The position numbers were made by a program, and so were the translations under genes. DNA of 64,000 nucleotides, taken from assembly GCA_039185015.1 (NCBI GenBank), contig JBCDAU010000014.1, forward strand, positions 62,001-126,000, read 5' to 3'. Shown piece by piece: positions 14,868 to 23,323 of this stretch. Below the pieces are notes generated by a model. The model saw nothing but the letters and a program-made list of their open reading frames with translations, was not told where the DNA came from and ran no database searches. Numbering within the stretch: the stretch's first letter is position 1; every line of letters begins with the position of its first letter. The stretch comes from JBCBSZ01 sp039185015 (lineage in GTDB: Bacteria; Actinomycetota; Acidimicrobiia; Acidimicrobiales; Poriferisodalaceae).

Positions 14868-16333
14868 TGACCGCACCGATCGTCCCCATGTTCGCGCCGA
14901 CGCCCAGCGAGGCACGGGTGGTCGTGCCCGAGCGCCGCTCGTTCGAGCGCACGCTCGACCGTGCCGAACGTGGCGCCGGCCGACGAACCCAGCGGCGCGA
15001 TGGCGACGACGGCGCCCACCGCTCCGAGACCCCGTCTCGACCGGAGCGTCCGGACCGCCCCGACACCGACGATCGGGTCGAGTCGGCCGATCGCCCCGAC
15101 ACCGATGCGCGGGCTGAGTCGGCCGAGCGCGCCGAGCCGACCGACGAGGTCGATGCCGAGCGTCCGATCGATGCGGTTGCCGAGGAGGAGCGCACCACCG
15201 ACCTCGATCACAGCAGCACCGACTCCGAACAGGCCGCCGCCGTGGACCTTGGAGGCGCGCGAGCGGCCGATCTCGGAGACGGAGCGGCGCCGAGCGAGAC
15301 CGGTGAGGACGATCTCGCCGCTCTGCTCGGACTGGCCCAGGGTCCGGTCGCGACCACCCCGACGGCCGCCGAGGCGACGGGCGACGTCGCGGCCGTCACG
15401 ACGGAGGACGGTGCGGTGGCGCCGGCCGCTCCTGCGCCCGAGGTCGGTGCCGAGCTCGGCGAGGCCGCTGAGGTTCTCGCGGGGGAGCAGCCGACGGCGA
15501 CCGAGATCCCGACCGAGTCGACCGAGGCCCCGCCGACCTCCACGGCCGAGGAGCTCGTCGGTGAGACCGCCGAGACCCCCGAGACGCCGGCAGAGGTGAG
15601 CATCGGTGCCGACGTCGACGCCGGGCCGGTCGACGCCGCCAACGAGGACGCTGCCGAGAGCAGCGCAGCCGAGGACGCCGGCTCGCCCGTCGGCGACGAC
15701 CCGCAGGCGGGTGACCCCGGCACCGGTACCGAGACCACCCCCGACCACACCGCTGGTGAGCGGCCGTCCGGCGACGATGCCGCCGGTCCGCCGGTCGACG
15801 ACGGCGCACCGGCGCCCGCGCCGGTTCCGGCGCCCACCCAGGCAGCCAACGCCGATCAGGCTGCGGCCAACGGACCTCGCGTGGAGACCGGCGTCGCTGC
15901 GACCGCGCCGGCGGGCAACGCGGCGTCGAGTCCGCACGCCCCCGCCGCACCGACGCCCACCACGATGGCGTCGACCGTGCAGCGGATCATGGAGGTCGTC
16001 GAGGAGATCAACCGGCAGACCCCCGCCCGCTCCATGACCATCGAGCTGAGCGAGCTCGATGGTGTCAGGGTCCAGGTCTCGATGGAGGGCGGGGCGGTCC
16101 GCCTCCGCTTCCTCGATGATCTGCCCCAGGACCAGCGACGTCTCCTCGAACGCGAGATGGAGCGCTCGCTGGCCGACCGTGGGCTCGACCTGCATCAGGA
16201 GAGCGGCGGTCGTCGTCGCCCCGACCACGAGCAGACCGAGCCGACCTGGGTGCCACTCGACTCCGGTCGGGTGCTGCGCCCCTCGATGTCCCCCCGTCAA
16301 CCCGCCGATGCCGAACGAGGAGTTCGCCTGTGA
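14867..16333 (+). CDS. fliK: Flagellar hook-length control protein FliK
   Basis: 488 residues. Residues ~15-360 are low-complexity, very rich in E, D, A, P and T with TADR/ESADRPDTD-like repeats, consistent with the extended molecular ruler of FliK. The C-terminal ~110 residues form the Flg_hook domain (MTIELSELDGVRVQVSMEGGAVRLRFLDD, then LLEREMERSLADRGLDL) that contacts FlhB to switch export from rod/hook to filament. It is placed between a transglycosylase and flgD, the usual order. Start ATG 14867 overlaps the previous stop (TGATG). FlhB here has an altered cleavage motif, so the switch partner is unusual. Confidence 0.88.
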   Translation: MTAPIVPMFAPTPSEARVVVPERRSFERTLDRAERGAGRRTQRRDGDDGAHRSETPSRPERPDRPDTDDRVESADRPDTDARAESAERAEPTDEVDAERPIDAVAEEERTTDLDHSSTDSEQAAAVDLGGARAADLGDGAAPSETGEDDLAALLGLAQGPVATTPTAAEATGDVAAVTTEDGAVAPAAPAPEVGAELGEAAEVLAGEQPTATEIPTESTEAPPTSTAEELVGETAETPETPAEVSIGADVDAGPVDAANEDAAESSAAEDAGSPVGDDPQAGDPGTGTETTPDHTAGERPSGDDAAGPPVDDGAPAPAPVPAPTQAANADQAAANGPRVETGVAATAPAGNAASSPHAPAAPTPTTMASTVQRIMEVVEEINRQTPARSMTIELSELDGVRVQVSMEGGAVRLRFLDDLPQDQRRLLEREMERSLADRGLDLHQESGGRRRPDHEQTEPTWVPLDSGRVLRPSMSPRQPADAERGVRL

Positions 16334-16373
16334 TGCCGTCGTCGACACCAGCACGCACCCGGGGGGACGAACG

Positions 16374-16847
16374 ATGATCAACGCCGTCGATCCCGCCCTC
16401 ACCGAGACGGCGAGCGAGTCCGCGCTCTTCGACGGACTCGGCGGTGACGCCTTCCTGCAGCTGCTGATCGCGCAGCTCCAGTACCAGGATCCGCTCGCGC
16501 CGACCGACCCCTCGTCGATGCTCGAGCAGACCTCTCAGTTCGCCAACGTCGAGGCCGTCCAGAAGCTCAACGAGCTCCAGACCCAGCTCCTCGGCTTCTC
16601 CCAGTTCCAGACCGCGGCCGCGATGATCGGCTCGCAGGTCACCGCCGAGGACGCGAACCTCGGCGCCATCACCGGTCAGGTCGTCGGCGTCACCGCCACA
16701 CCGACCGGCCCCGTGCTCCGCCTCGCCGGCGGCACCGAGGTCGACGTCCGCGACGTGCTCGCCGTCGACCTCACCCCCGGCGACGACCCGACCTCATCCA
16801 CCGGCACCGACACCGGCGCCACCACGGAAGGATCCACCACCTCATGA
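16374..16847 (+). CDS. flgD: Flagellar hook assembly scaffold FlgD
   Basis: 157 residues. The N-terminal region FLQLLIAQLQYQDPLAPTDPSSMLEQTSQFANVEAVQKLNELQTQL (~26-72) is the diagnostic FlgD block (QLxxQDPxxPxD and QxAQFSxVE types). FlgD caps the growing hook and is lost when it is complete. The short C-terminal part keeps a beta-rich segment (ITGQVVGVTATPTGPVLRLAGGTEVDVRDVLAVDL) of the kind seen in Bacillus-type short FlgD proteins, and the large Ig-like domain is missing. Start ATG 16374 follows GGGGGG; the end overlaps flgE by four bases (ATGA). Confidence 0.92.
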   Translation: MINAVDPALTETASESALFDGLGGDAFLQLLIAQLQYQDPLAPTDPSSMLEQTSQFANVEAVQKLNELQTQLLGFSQFQTAAAMIGSQVTAEDANLGAITGQVVGVTATPTGPVLRLAGGTEVDVRDVLAVDLTPGDDPTSSTGTDTGATTEGSTTS

Positions 16848-18070
16848 TGCGCTCGATGTTCTCCGGCGTCTCCGGCCTGCGCTCCCATCAGACGATGATG
16901 GACGTGGTCGGCAACAACATCTCCAACGTCAACACTCCGGGTTTCAAGGCCTCGCAGGTGACGTTCACCGAGACGCTGTCCCAGATCCTTCGCGGCCCGG
17001 CCGGTGCCACCGACGAACGAGGCGGTATCAACCCGATCCAGATCGGCCTCGGTGTGAAGGTCGCCGGTGTGGAGGGCATCTTCACCCAGGGCGCTTCCCA
17101 GGTGACCGGTCGGACCACCGATCTCGCGATCCAGGGGTCGGGCTTCTTCATCGTGAACTCCGGAGACACGGAGTTCTTCACCCGCAACGGGTCGTTCGGC
17201 TTCGACGAGATCGGCAACCTGGTCACCAGTCAGGGTCTGACCGTGCAGGGGTGGACCGCCGACGCCGCGGGCGCGATCGACCCCGCCGCCCCGGTCGACG
17301 ACATCCGCCTGCCCATCGGCCAGGTGATCGACCCGATCGTGACCTCTCAGGTCGACCTCGGCGGCAACCTCGACGCCGACGCCGTGGTCGGGGCCACGAC
17401 CACCACGTCGATCAACGTGTTCGACTCGATCGGCAACGCCCACGAGGTCGTGTTCACGCTGCAGAAGACCGCGGCCAACACGTGGTCCGCTGCAGCTGGC
17501 ATCGACGGGACGACCTACACGCTGACCCCGGCAACGCTCACCTTCAACACCGACGGAACGCTGGCCGCGCCGACGACCATGGCCTTCAGCGGCTTCACCC
17601 CGCCGGGTGCCGCGGCCATGGCGTTCAACGTCGTCCTCAACGGCCCGTCCTCGACGGTCCAGTTCGGCGGCTCCACCACGCTGGAGGCCGTCTCCCAGGA
17701 CGGCCAGGCCATCGGCTTCCTCCGAGACTTCGCCATCGCCGACGACGGTTCGATCTTCGGCCAGTTCTCCAACGGCGAGAGCAAGGTCCTCGGTCGGATC
17801 GCGACTGCATCGTTCAACAACCCGGCCGGTCTGCAGCGTCAGGGCGACTCGAACTTCATCCAGACGACCAACTCCGGCGAACCGCTGGTCGGCGCCCCCG
17901 GTTCCGGCAACCGTGGTCTGCTCTCGGCCGGCACCCTGGAGATGTCGAACGTCGACCTCGCTCGCGAGTTCACCAACCTGATCATCGCCCAGCGTGGCTT
18001 CCAGGCGAACTCACGGGTCATCACCACCTCCGACGAGATGCTCTCGGAGCTGGTGAACCTGAAGCGATGA
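16844..18070 (+). CDS. flgE: Flagellar hook protein FlgE
   Basis: 408 residues, normal for a compact FlgE (polymer of the hook). N-terminal FSGVSGLRSHQTMMDVVGNNISNVNTPGFKASQVTF (~6-41) is the rod/hook family signature; DLAIQGSGFFIV (~95-106) and FTRNGSFGFDEIGNLVTSQGLTVQG follow. The C-terminus LEMSNVDLAREFTNLIIAQRGFQANSRVITTSDEMLSELVNL is the conserved hook C-terminal helix. As the only large hook/rod protein in the window it could be FlgE or FlgG; position after flgD and length support FlgE. It ends the first flagellar transcript: a 12-bp-stem hairpin follows 34 bases later. Confidence 0.93.
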   Translation: MMRSMFSGVSGLRSHQTMMDVVGNNISNVNTPGFKASQVTFTETLSQILRGPAGATDERGGINPIQIGLGVKVAGVEGIFTQGASQVTGRTTDLAIQGSGFFIVNSGDTEFFTRNGSFGFDEIGNLVTSQGLTVQGWTADAAGAIDPAAPVDDIRLPIGQVIDPIVTSQVDLGGNLDADAVVGATTTTSINVFDSIGNAHEVVFTLQKTAANTWSAAAGIDGTTYTLTPATLTFNTDGTLAAPTTMAFSGFTPPGAAAMAFNVVLNGPSSTVQFGGSTTLEAVSQDGQAIGFLRDFAIADDGSIFGQFSNGESKVLGRIATASFNNPAGLQRQGDSNFIQTTNSGEPLVGAPGSGNRGLLSAGTLEMSNVDLAREFTNLIIAQRGFQANSRVITTSDEMLSELVNLKR

Positions 18071-18103
18071 GCTGATGCGCTGAGCGCGCTGCTCACCGTG
18101 GAT

Positions 18104-18138
18104 GGAGGCCCGGGCGCTGGGGGGCGGCCCGGGCCTCC
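18104..18138 (+). terminator. Terminator after flgE
   Basis: A perfect 12-bp stem, GGAGGCCCGGGC pairing with GCCCGGGCCTCC, with an 11-base loop, 34 bases after the flgE stop. The tail is only TT, as is usual in very GC-rich genomes. Confidence 0.75.
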
Positions 18139-18144
18139 TTCGCG

Positions 18145-18358
18145 TTCCCAGTTCGTGCCCGGCGTGGGTCCCGGAGCCCACGCCTCCTCCCGGTGTCCTC
18201 GCCGCTGGAGCGGCTGCGGCCGGGCCGTGTTCATTCCCGGGCGGGGCCCCGGAGCCCCACCCTCCTCCCGGTGTCCTCGCCCTGGCGGGCTGCGGCCGGG
18301 CCGTGTTCGTTCCCGGGCGGGGCCCCGGAGCCCCACCCGGGCCGTGTTCCTCCCCGAG
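18145..18358. repeat. GC-rich intergenic repeat units, period 76-78 bp
   Basis: GTTCGTGCCCGG at 18151, GTTCATTCCCGG at 18229 and GTTCGTTCCCGG at 18305 mark units spaced 78 and 76 bases, each with a GGGGCCCCGGAGCCCC-type hairpin and CCTCCTCCCGGTGTCCTCGC. A truncated fourth unit ends near 18358. Same family as the array at 7131-7319. Confidence 0.75.
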
Positions 18359-18382
18359 GGACGACGGACACGCTGCAGAGCC

Positions 18383-18409
18383 GCTTAGGCGAAGCGCTCG
18401 CGAACCGAC
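18383..18409 (+). promoter_or_regulatory. Sigma-28-like promoter of flbD-motAB-fliL
   Basis: GCTTA (18383-18387), 15 bases, AACCGAC (18403-18409). Transcription would start near 18416, about 74 bases before the flbD GTG at 18490, which argues against the upstream ATG at 18427 whose ribosome binding site would be lost. Confidence 0.5.
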
Positions 18410-18489
18410 AGGAGGGACACAGCTCGATGCCGGTGCAGGACGCGCCGGGAGCACCGAATTCCGATCCGCAGGGCACATGGAGGTGCGCC

Positions 18490-18744
18490 GTGATCCTCGT
18501 TCATCGACTCAAGGGTGAGCCGCTGTTCGTCAACAGCGATCTCATCGAGACCATCGAGGCCACTCCCGACACCGTCATCAGCCTCGCCGACGGTCGCAAG
18601 ATCGTCGTCTCCGAGGCCCCTGACGAGGTGGTCGACGCCGCTCGTCGGTACCGGGCCTCGGTGATCGTCGCCACCGACGAGCTGCGCGAGCTGGCCGGTC
18701 ACACCGCCGACCTCGTCGTCCTCCCGATCGCCCAGGAGGACTGA
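18490..18744 (+). CDS. flbD: FlbD/SwrD family flagellar protein
   Basis: 84 residues beginning VILVHRLKGEPLFVNSDLIETIEATPDTVISLADGRKIVV, which matches FlbD (SwrD), a small cytoplasmic protein that lies between flgE and motA in Gram-positive flagellar operons and supports stator torque in Bacillus. GTG 18490 has GGAGGTG six bases upstream and the family typically begins at this point. An in-frame ATG at 18427 would add 21 residues of unrelated sequence. Ends three bases before motA. The C-terminal half (SEAPDEVVDAARRYRASVIV) is helical. Confidence 0.88.
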   Translation: MILVHRLKGEPLFVNSDLIETIEATPDTVISLADGRKIVVSEAPDEVVDAARRYRASVIVATDELRELAGHTADLVVLPIAQED

Positions 18745-18747
18745 TCC

Positions 18748-19533
18748 ATGGATCCGTTGACCCTGGTCGGCCTCGGCCTCATCCTCGTCGCGATCGTCGC
18801 CTCGACGATCATGGACGGGAACAGCTTCGGCGGACTCATCGGGCCGTCGTCGCTGGTCATGGTGCTCTTCGGAGCTCTGGGCGGTGCGCTGGCCGGCTTC
18901 CGGATCCCGGACGCCGCCAAGCTGCCCAAGGGCCTCATCATCGCGTTCACCGGGTCGCCGCCCGAGCCGGACGAGGTCGTGACCCAGCTCATGAACTTCG
19001 CCGAAGCGGCCCGCCGCGAGGGCATCCTCGCCCTCGAGCAGGGCCTCGGCACCGTGGACGACGCCTTCATGAAGGCCGGCCTGCAGATGGTCGTCGACGG
19101 CGTCGAGGGCGATGTCGTGCGCGACGTCATGGAGACCGAGCTCGAGTCCATGGAGGCCCGTCACAACCTCGTGATCGACCTGTTCGCCAAGCTCGCCCAG
19201 TACGCGCCGGTGATGGGGCTCATCGGCACCGTGATCGGCCTCATCAACATGCTCGGCAACCTGTCGGACCCCGAGTCGCTCGGTAGTGGCATGGCCCTCG
19301 CGCTGCTCACCACGCTCTACGGCTCGTTCTTCTCGAACGCGATCTTCAACCCGATCGCCATGAAGCTGAAGCGGCTCCACGCCATGGAGGTCGCGACCCG
19401 CGAGCTGACCATCGAGGGGATCATGGCGGTCCGCGAGGGCGCGAGCCCTCGGCTGCTCGTGGAGAAGCTCGAAGCTCGGCTCGAGCCCGCCCAACGCGTC
19501 GGTGCCAAGGCGCGCATGGGCGAGGCCGCCTGA
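18748..19533 (+). CDS. motA: Flagellar motor stator protein MotA
   Basis: 261 residues with four transmembrane segments (~5-25, 28-48, 150-172, 182-205). The cytoplasmic loop between the second and third (~60-148) carries the charged torque face (FAEAARREGILALEQGLG, ARHNLVIDLFAKLAQYAPVMGLIGTVIGLINML). The latter block contains the conserved proline before helix 3 (YAPVMGLIGTV) and the GSGMALALLTTLYGSFFSN helix. MotA-MotB forms the ion-driven stator; general architecture resembles PomA/MotA of Gram-positives. It is coupled closely to motB (18 bases). Confidence 0.95.
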   Translation: MDPLTLVGLGLILVAIVASTIMDGNSFGGLIGPSSLVMVLFGALGGALAGFRIPDAAKLPKGLIIAFTGSPPEPDEVVTQLMNFAEAARREGILALEQGLGTVDDAFMKAGLQMVVDGVEGDVVRDVMETELESMEARHNLVIDLFAKLAQYAPVMGLIGTVIGLINMLGNLSDPESLGSGMALALLTTLYGSFFSNAIFNPIAMKLKRLHAMEVATRELTIEGIMAVREGASPRLLVEKLEARLEPAQRVGAKARMGEAA

Positions 19534-19551
19534 TCCGGGAGCGGCGCAGCG

Positions 19552-20682
19552 ATGGCCCGCAAGCACAAGTGCCCGGAGCTCGAAGAAGACAACTTCATGA
19601 CCACGTACGCCGACATGGTGACGTTGCTCATGGCGTTCTTCGTGCTGCTGTTCGCCATGTCGACGGTCGACGAGGCCAAGTTCATCGTCCTGCTCAAGGG
19701 CCTCGAGGAGAACTTCGGCAACTCGACCCTGCAGTCCGGCGTGCTGAACGGTGGCGAGAGCATCCTCGGTGCCAACCTCGAGGCCGGCAGCGCGATCCCC
19801 ATCCCCGGCGGATCGCTCTTCCTGGACTCGACCACCGAGATCGTCGACGACGACCGCGAGGACTCACCCGACGACGGCACGGACGACGAAGATGGCGAGG
19901 AGTCCGACGGTGAGGACAGCCCGGGTGTCTCCGAGGACGAGTTCCTCGATCGCTCCGAGCTCGAGGAGCTGCAGGCCCGCCTGGAGCTCGTGCTCGAGGC
20001 GGAAGGCCGCCGCGACGAGGTGAACTTCCGCTTCGACGAGCGCGGGCTGGTCATCGCCGTGGCCACCGACGACGTCCTCTTCGCCAGCGGCAGCGCCGAG
20101 CTCCAGGACGTGGAGGGCGTGCTCGACGTCATCGCGCCCGAGATCGTCGACATCCCCAACGCCTTGTTCGTGGACGGCCACACCGATGACATCCCGTTCC
20201 CGAGCCTGGAGTACACGAACCGCAACCTCTCGGCCGACCGGGCGATCGCCGTCTCGGCCGAGCTCGAGCGGACCTACGGCGTCGCCGCCGACCGGCTGAT
20301 CCCTGCGGGCTACGGCGAGTGGCGCCCGATCGCCGACAACTCGACCGAGGCGGGCCGCGCAGCCAATCGTCGGGTCGAGCTGGTCGTCGCTGCGGGCGGA
20401 TCCGGTTCGTCCGAGCAGTTCACCGAGGACCTGGCCGAGGAAGCGGAGCCGCCCGAGGTCGTGATCGGCGATCCGGAGGACGCTCCGGACAGCCTCGTGC
20501 CCGATGAGCCCGGTGATGCCCCGGCGGTCGAGCCGGAGGTCGTCGACGAACGCCCGACCGACGGCGATGACGTCGTCGTGCCGCCCTTCCCGTTCGACGA
20601 CGAAACCTCATCGCAGGGAGTCGAGGTGCCGACAGGGCCGGTGACGGAGGACGCGCTGCCAAACGACGGCGGCGGGAGCTGA
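19552..20682 (+). CDS. motB: Flagellar motor stator protein MotB
   Basis: 376 residues. A short cytoplasmic head is followed by the single transmembrane helix TTYADMVTLLMAFFVLLFAMS with the ion-binding Asp21. The periplasmic plug/linker (~95-130) is unusually acidic (a run of D and E with S and G). The OmpA-like peptidoglycan-binding domain is at ~165-290 (LFASGSAELQ, VDGHTDDIPF, NRNLSADRAIAV, GYGEWRPIADNSTEAGRAANRRVELVV). After it comes a ~80-residue acidic proline/valine tail not found in standard MotB. Start ATG 19552. Overall longer than typical 250-310-residue homologues because of linker and tail. Confidence 0.94.
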   Translation: MARKHKCPELEEDNFMTTYADMVTLLMAFFVLLFAMSTVDEAKFIVLLKGLEENFGNSTLQSGVLNGGESILGANLEAGSAIPIPGGSLFLDSTTEIVDDDREDSPDDGTDDEDGEESDGEDSPGVSEDEFLDRSELEELQARLELVLEAEGRRDEVNFRFDERGLVIAVATDDVLFASGSAELQDVEGVLDVIAPEIVDIPNALFVDGHTDDIPFPSLEYTNRNLSADRAIAVSAELERTYGVAADRLIPAGYGEWRPIADNSTEAGRAANRRVELVVAAGGSGSSEQFTEDLAEEAEPPEVVIGDPEDAPDSLVPDEPGDAPAVEPEVVDERPTDGDDVVVPPFPFDDETSSQGVEVPTGPVTEDALPNDGGGS

Positions 20683-20684
20683 CG

Positions 20685-21173
20685 ATGGCCAAGAAGAAGA
20701 AAAAGGGCGACGACGCCGAGGACGACGAGAAGGGCGGCCTCGACATCAAGAAGATCGCCATCGGTGCGATCGTCGCGATCGTCGTCTACACCCAGTTCCT
20801 CGCCGGCGGTGGCGACCCCGCCGAGGCGGAGGCCGGTCCGACGACCATCGCCGAGCCCGTCGAAGGCACGGTGATGGAGGCCGGTCAGGTTCGGGTGAGC
20901 CTCGCCGACGACGATCCCCGGTTCGCGCTGGTCTCGATGGCGGTGGTGCTCGAAGAGATGGCCGACCCGCTCGTCGTCGAGAACCGGCTGCCCATCCTGC
21001 TGGACGCCGCCGTCGACGAGGTCTCGTCGTTCACCGCCGATCAGCTCAAGGGGGATCGAGGCCCCGAGCTGTTGAGGACCAGCCTGACCGATCGGGCGAA
21101 CGAGATCTTCAACACCGAGGGCGAACAAGTGCTGGTGATCCGGGTCGTGCTCACCGAGATGATCGTGCAGTGA
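20685..21173 (+). CDS. fliL: Flagellar basal body-associated protein FliL
   Basis: 162 residues. Lysine-rich N-terminus (AKKKKKGDDAEDDEK), one transmembrane helix (~26-42, IKKIAIGAIVAIVVYTQFLA), then an extracytoplasmic domain with GQVRVSLADDDPRFALVSMAVVLEE and the C-terminal IRVVLTEMIVQ (compare VLFTDFVIQ in homologues). FliL surrounds the stator and increases torque. ATG 20685 begins two bases after the motB stop, the last gene of the flbD transcript. A promoter and the fliM gene follow. Confidence 0.85.
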   Translation: MAKKKKKGDDAEDDEKGGLDIKKIAIGAIVAIVVYTQFLAGGGDPAEAEAGPTTIAEPVEGTVMEAGQVRVSLADDDPRFALVSMAVVLEEMADPLVVENRLPILLDAAVDEVSSFTADQLKGDRGPELLRTSLTDRANEIFNTEGEQVLVIRVVLTEMIVQ

Positions 21174-21218
21174 GCGCGGTCCCGAGGCCGGGGCGTCAGC
21201 ACACCCGAACGGCGCCGT

Positions 21219-21245
21219 ACTAATCCCACGCGCTCCGCGGCCGAC
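21219..21245 (+). promoter_or_regulatory. Sigma-28-like promoter of the fliM operon
   Basis: ACTAA (21219-21223), 15 bases, GGCCGAC (21239-21245), 37 bases before the fliM ATG. Of the set this is closest to textbook sigma-28 (CTAAA and GCCGAT boxes). It would drive fliM through fliR. Confidence 0.65.
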
Positions 21246-21281
21246 TTCCGTTGCGAGAACGGACGGAGGGCCGCAGGGACG

Positions 21282-22262
21282 ATGGCGGGAGCCAAGCTCA
21301 GCCAGGCAGAGATCGACGCACTCCTCTCGTCGATGAACGACTCCGGTGAGGAGGTCGCGCTCGTCGAGGAGGACCAGCTCACCGCGTTCGACTTCCGACG
21401 CCCGTCCAAGTTCGCGCGCGAGCACCTCCGCAGCCTCGAGACGGCGCACGAGGTCTTCGTCCGCCGGGCCACCGGCCTGCTCACGCAATCGCTGCGGGCC
21501 GTGGTGTCGATGGAGCCGGTGTCCACCGACCAGATCACCTACGAGGACTACACGCGATCGATCCCGACCCCGTCGGTGATCACCACGTTCTCGGTGGCCC
21601 CGCTGCCCGGCCTGGTCGTGATGGAGATGTCGACGCAGATGGGGCTCACCCTGATCGACCGGCTCCTCGGCGGCATCGGGGCACCGGTGCCGATGCGGCG
21701 CCCGACCGACCTCGAGGGCGCGCTCCTGCACGACCTGATGGAGATCATGCAGTCGGCCTTGCACGACGCGCTCGAGCCGCTGGCCGACGTTCACCCCGAG
21801 ATCCAGGGCATCGAGTTCAACCCGCAGTTCGTCCAGGCCGTCCCGCCGAACGAGATGGTGCTGATGCTGACCTACGAACTGGCGCTCAACAGCACGCAGC
21901 GGACCGAAGGGCTGCTCTCGATCTGTTACCCGTTCAGCACGCTCGCGCCGGCGATGAGCAACCTCGAGAACCACGTCTGGCGGAGCCACGGCGGCGACCA
22001 GGGCGACGAGGCCGACCGGCCCCGACCGCTGCTCGAGATCCTGCCCGACGTCGAGGTTCCCGTCACCGTGCAGTTGCGGACCTCGCCGGTGCCTGCGGTC
22101 GACATCGCCCAGCTGCGCCCCGGAGACGTGATCCGGCTGGAGCATCGCGTCGACGAGCCCGCGGTCGGCGTCATCGGCGACCGGGCCGTCCTCAGCGGCC
22201 GCATCGGACGTCGCGGTCGCCGTCTGGCCATCCAGATCGCTGACTTCGGTGGTGGCTCGTGA
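21282..22262 (+). CDS. fliM: Flagellar motor switch protein FliM
   Basis: 326 residues. N-terminal motif MAGAKLSQAEIDALLSSM is the CheY-P-binding segment. The middle domain (~45-230) has FDFRRPSKFAREHLRSLETAHEVFVRRATGLL, DQITYEDYTRSIPTPSVITTFSVAPLPGLVVMEMS and the FliM/CheC-like pseudo-two-fold fold with LIDRLLGG. The C-terminal SpoA/FliN-like domain (~245-326) ends in RRGRRLAIQIADFGGGS. FliM forms the C-ring with FliG and FliY. ATG 21282; the end overlaps fliY by four bases (GTGA). Confidence 0.95.
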   Translation: MAGAKLSQAEIDALLSSMNDSGEEVALVEEDQLTAFDFRRPSKFAREHLRSLETAHEVFVRRATGLLTQSLRAVVSMEPVSTDQITYEDYTRSIPTPSVITTFSVAPLPGLVVMEMSTQMGLTLIDRLLGGIGAPVPMRRPTDLEGALLHDLMEIMQSALHDALEPLADVHPEIQGIEFNPQFVQAVPPNEMVLMLTYELALNSTQRTEGLLSICYPFSTLAPAMSNLENHVWRSHGGDQGDEADRPRPLLEILPDVEVPVTVQLRTSPVPAVDIAQLRPGDVIRLEHRVDEPAVGVIGDRAVLSGRIGRRGRRLAIQIADFGGGS

Positions 22263-23311
22263 TCGAGGACATGAACGACGAGGCCCTCGACACGCTGGGC
22301 GAGGTCGGCAACATCATGATGGGAGCGGGGGCCACCAACCTCGCTGCGCTCCTCGGCGAACGGGTCGACATCACGGCTCCCGAGGTCCTCCCCGGCGACA
22401 TGCAGGACGTGTGGCCCGACGGCCAGGCGCTCCTGATCGAGCTGTCCATGGTCGGCGCCGTCTCCGGTGAGAGCGTGTTCGTCCTACCGGCCAGTGACGT
22501 CGAGGTGATCGTCTCGATCATGTGCGCCGGGATGGAGCTGGCACCCGAGGACATCCTCGGCGAGATGGGCCTGTCCGCGGTCGGCGAGGCGATGAACCAG
22601 CTGATGGCCGGTTCGGCCATCGCGCTGTCGGACGTGCTCGGTGAGCTGGTCGACATCACCCCGCCCCAGCTCACGGTCCTCGACTCGATCTCGGCGCTCG
22701 GTCCGATCGGCACCGACAAGGCGCGCGTCCGGTTCGACGTCAAGATCGGTGAGCGACTCCACGGGCAGCTGTCGTGGCTCCTGTCCGGCGACTTCGCCCA
22801 GCAGCTCGTCGATCGGGTCATGCAGGGCATGGGCGGCGGTAGTGGCCAGGCTGCGGCCGACCGCGCCGCCGAGGCGATCACCCCGCCCCCGGAACCGGCC
22901 CCGGAACCGGCCCCGACGCCCGCGCCGGCTCCCGAGCCCGCGGCAGCACCGCCCCCGGCACCCGCTCCGACGCCGCCGGCTCCCGCGGCACCACCGGTCC
23001 AGGTGTCGCCGGCGTCCTACCCCGAGCTGGCCTCGGTCGCGCAGCCCGCATCACCTGCTGACCTCGCGCTGCTCAGCGACGTCGTGCTCAGCATCACCGT
23101 CGAGCTCGGTCGGACCCGTCTACCGGTCCGCGACGTCCTGGAGCTCACCGAGGGCGCCGTCGTCGAGCTGGACCGTCCGGCCGGTGCACCGGTCGACATC
23201 CTCGTGAACGGCACGCTGGTCGCCCGCGGCGACGTCGTCGTGGTCGACGACGAGCTCGGCGTGCGCGTCAGCGACGTGCTCCAGCCCGATGAGCGCCGGC
23301 GCGCCGGCTGA
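22259..23311 (+). CDS. fliY: Flagellar motor switch phosphatase FliY (CheC + FliN domains)
   Basis: 350 residues. Residues 1-~200 form a CheC-like phosphatase module with two pseudo-symmetric motifs, DTLGEVGNIMMGAGATNLAALL (~11-32) and GEMGLSAVGEAMNQLMAGSA (~101-120), carrying the E-x2-N residues that remove phosphate from CheY-P. A Pro/Ala linker (~205-255) leads to a SpoA/FliN domain (~262-345) that completes the C-ring. This replaces a separate FliN, as in Bacillus FliY. Unlike Bacillus FliY it has no N-terminal EIDALL motif; in this window that motif is on FliM, FliI and the microprotein. GTG 22259 overlaps the fliM stop. Confidence 0.92.
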   Translation: MIEDMNDEALDTLGEVGNIMMGAGATNLAALLGERVDITAPEVLPGDMQDVWPDGQALLIELSMVGAVSGESVFVLPASDVEVIVSIMCAGMELAPEDILGEMGLSAVGEAMNQLMAGSAIALSDVLGELVDITPPQLTVLDSISALGPIGTDKARVRFDVKIGERLHGQLSWLLSGDFAQQLVDRVMQGMGGGSGQAAADRAAEAITPPPEPAPEPAPTPAPAPEPAAAPPPAPAPTPPAPAAPPVQVSPASYPELASVAQPASPADLALLSDVVLSITVELGRTRLPVRDVLELTEGAVVELDRPAGAPVDILVNGTLVARGDVVVVDDELGVRVSDVLQPDERRRAG

Positions 23312-23323
23312 GCGGCCGACGAC

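Larger units (their letters stand above)
18071..18489 (+). other. Intergenic region flgE-flbD: terminator, repeats, promoter
   Basis: A 419-base gap without a convincing gene. In order: a strong hairpin at 18104-18138, GC-rich repeat units between 18145 and 18358, and a sigma-28-like promoter at 18383-18409 feeding flbD-motA-motB-fliL. Confidence 0.75.

Noticed and set aside
18427..18744. Longer FlbD starting at ATG 18427
   Set aside because: It has an AGGAGGG site, but the promoter at 18383-18409 would start transcription at about 18416, removing that site; FlbD homologues start at the position of GTG 18490.
20310..22145. 611-codon minus-strand frame opposite motB-fliL-fliM
   Set aside because: Shadow spanning three clear plus-strand genes and a promoter; product is H/R/D/V-rich without any fold.
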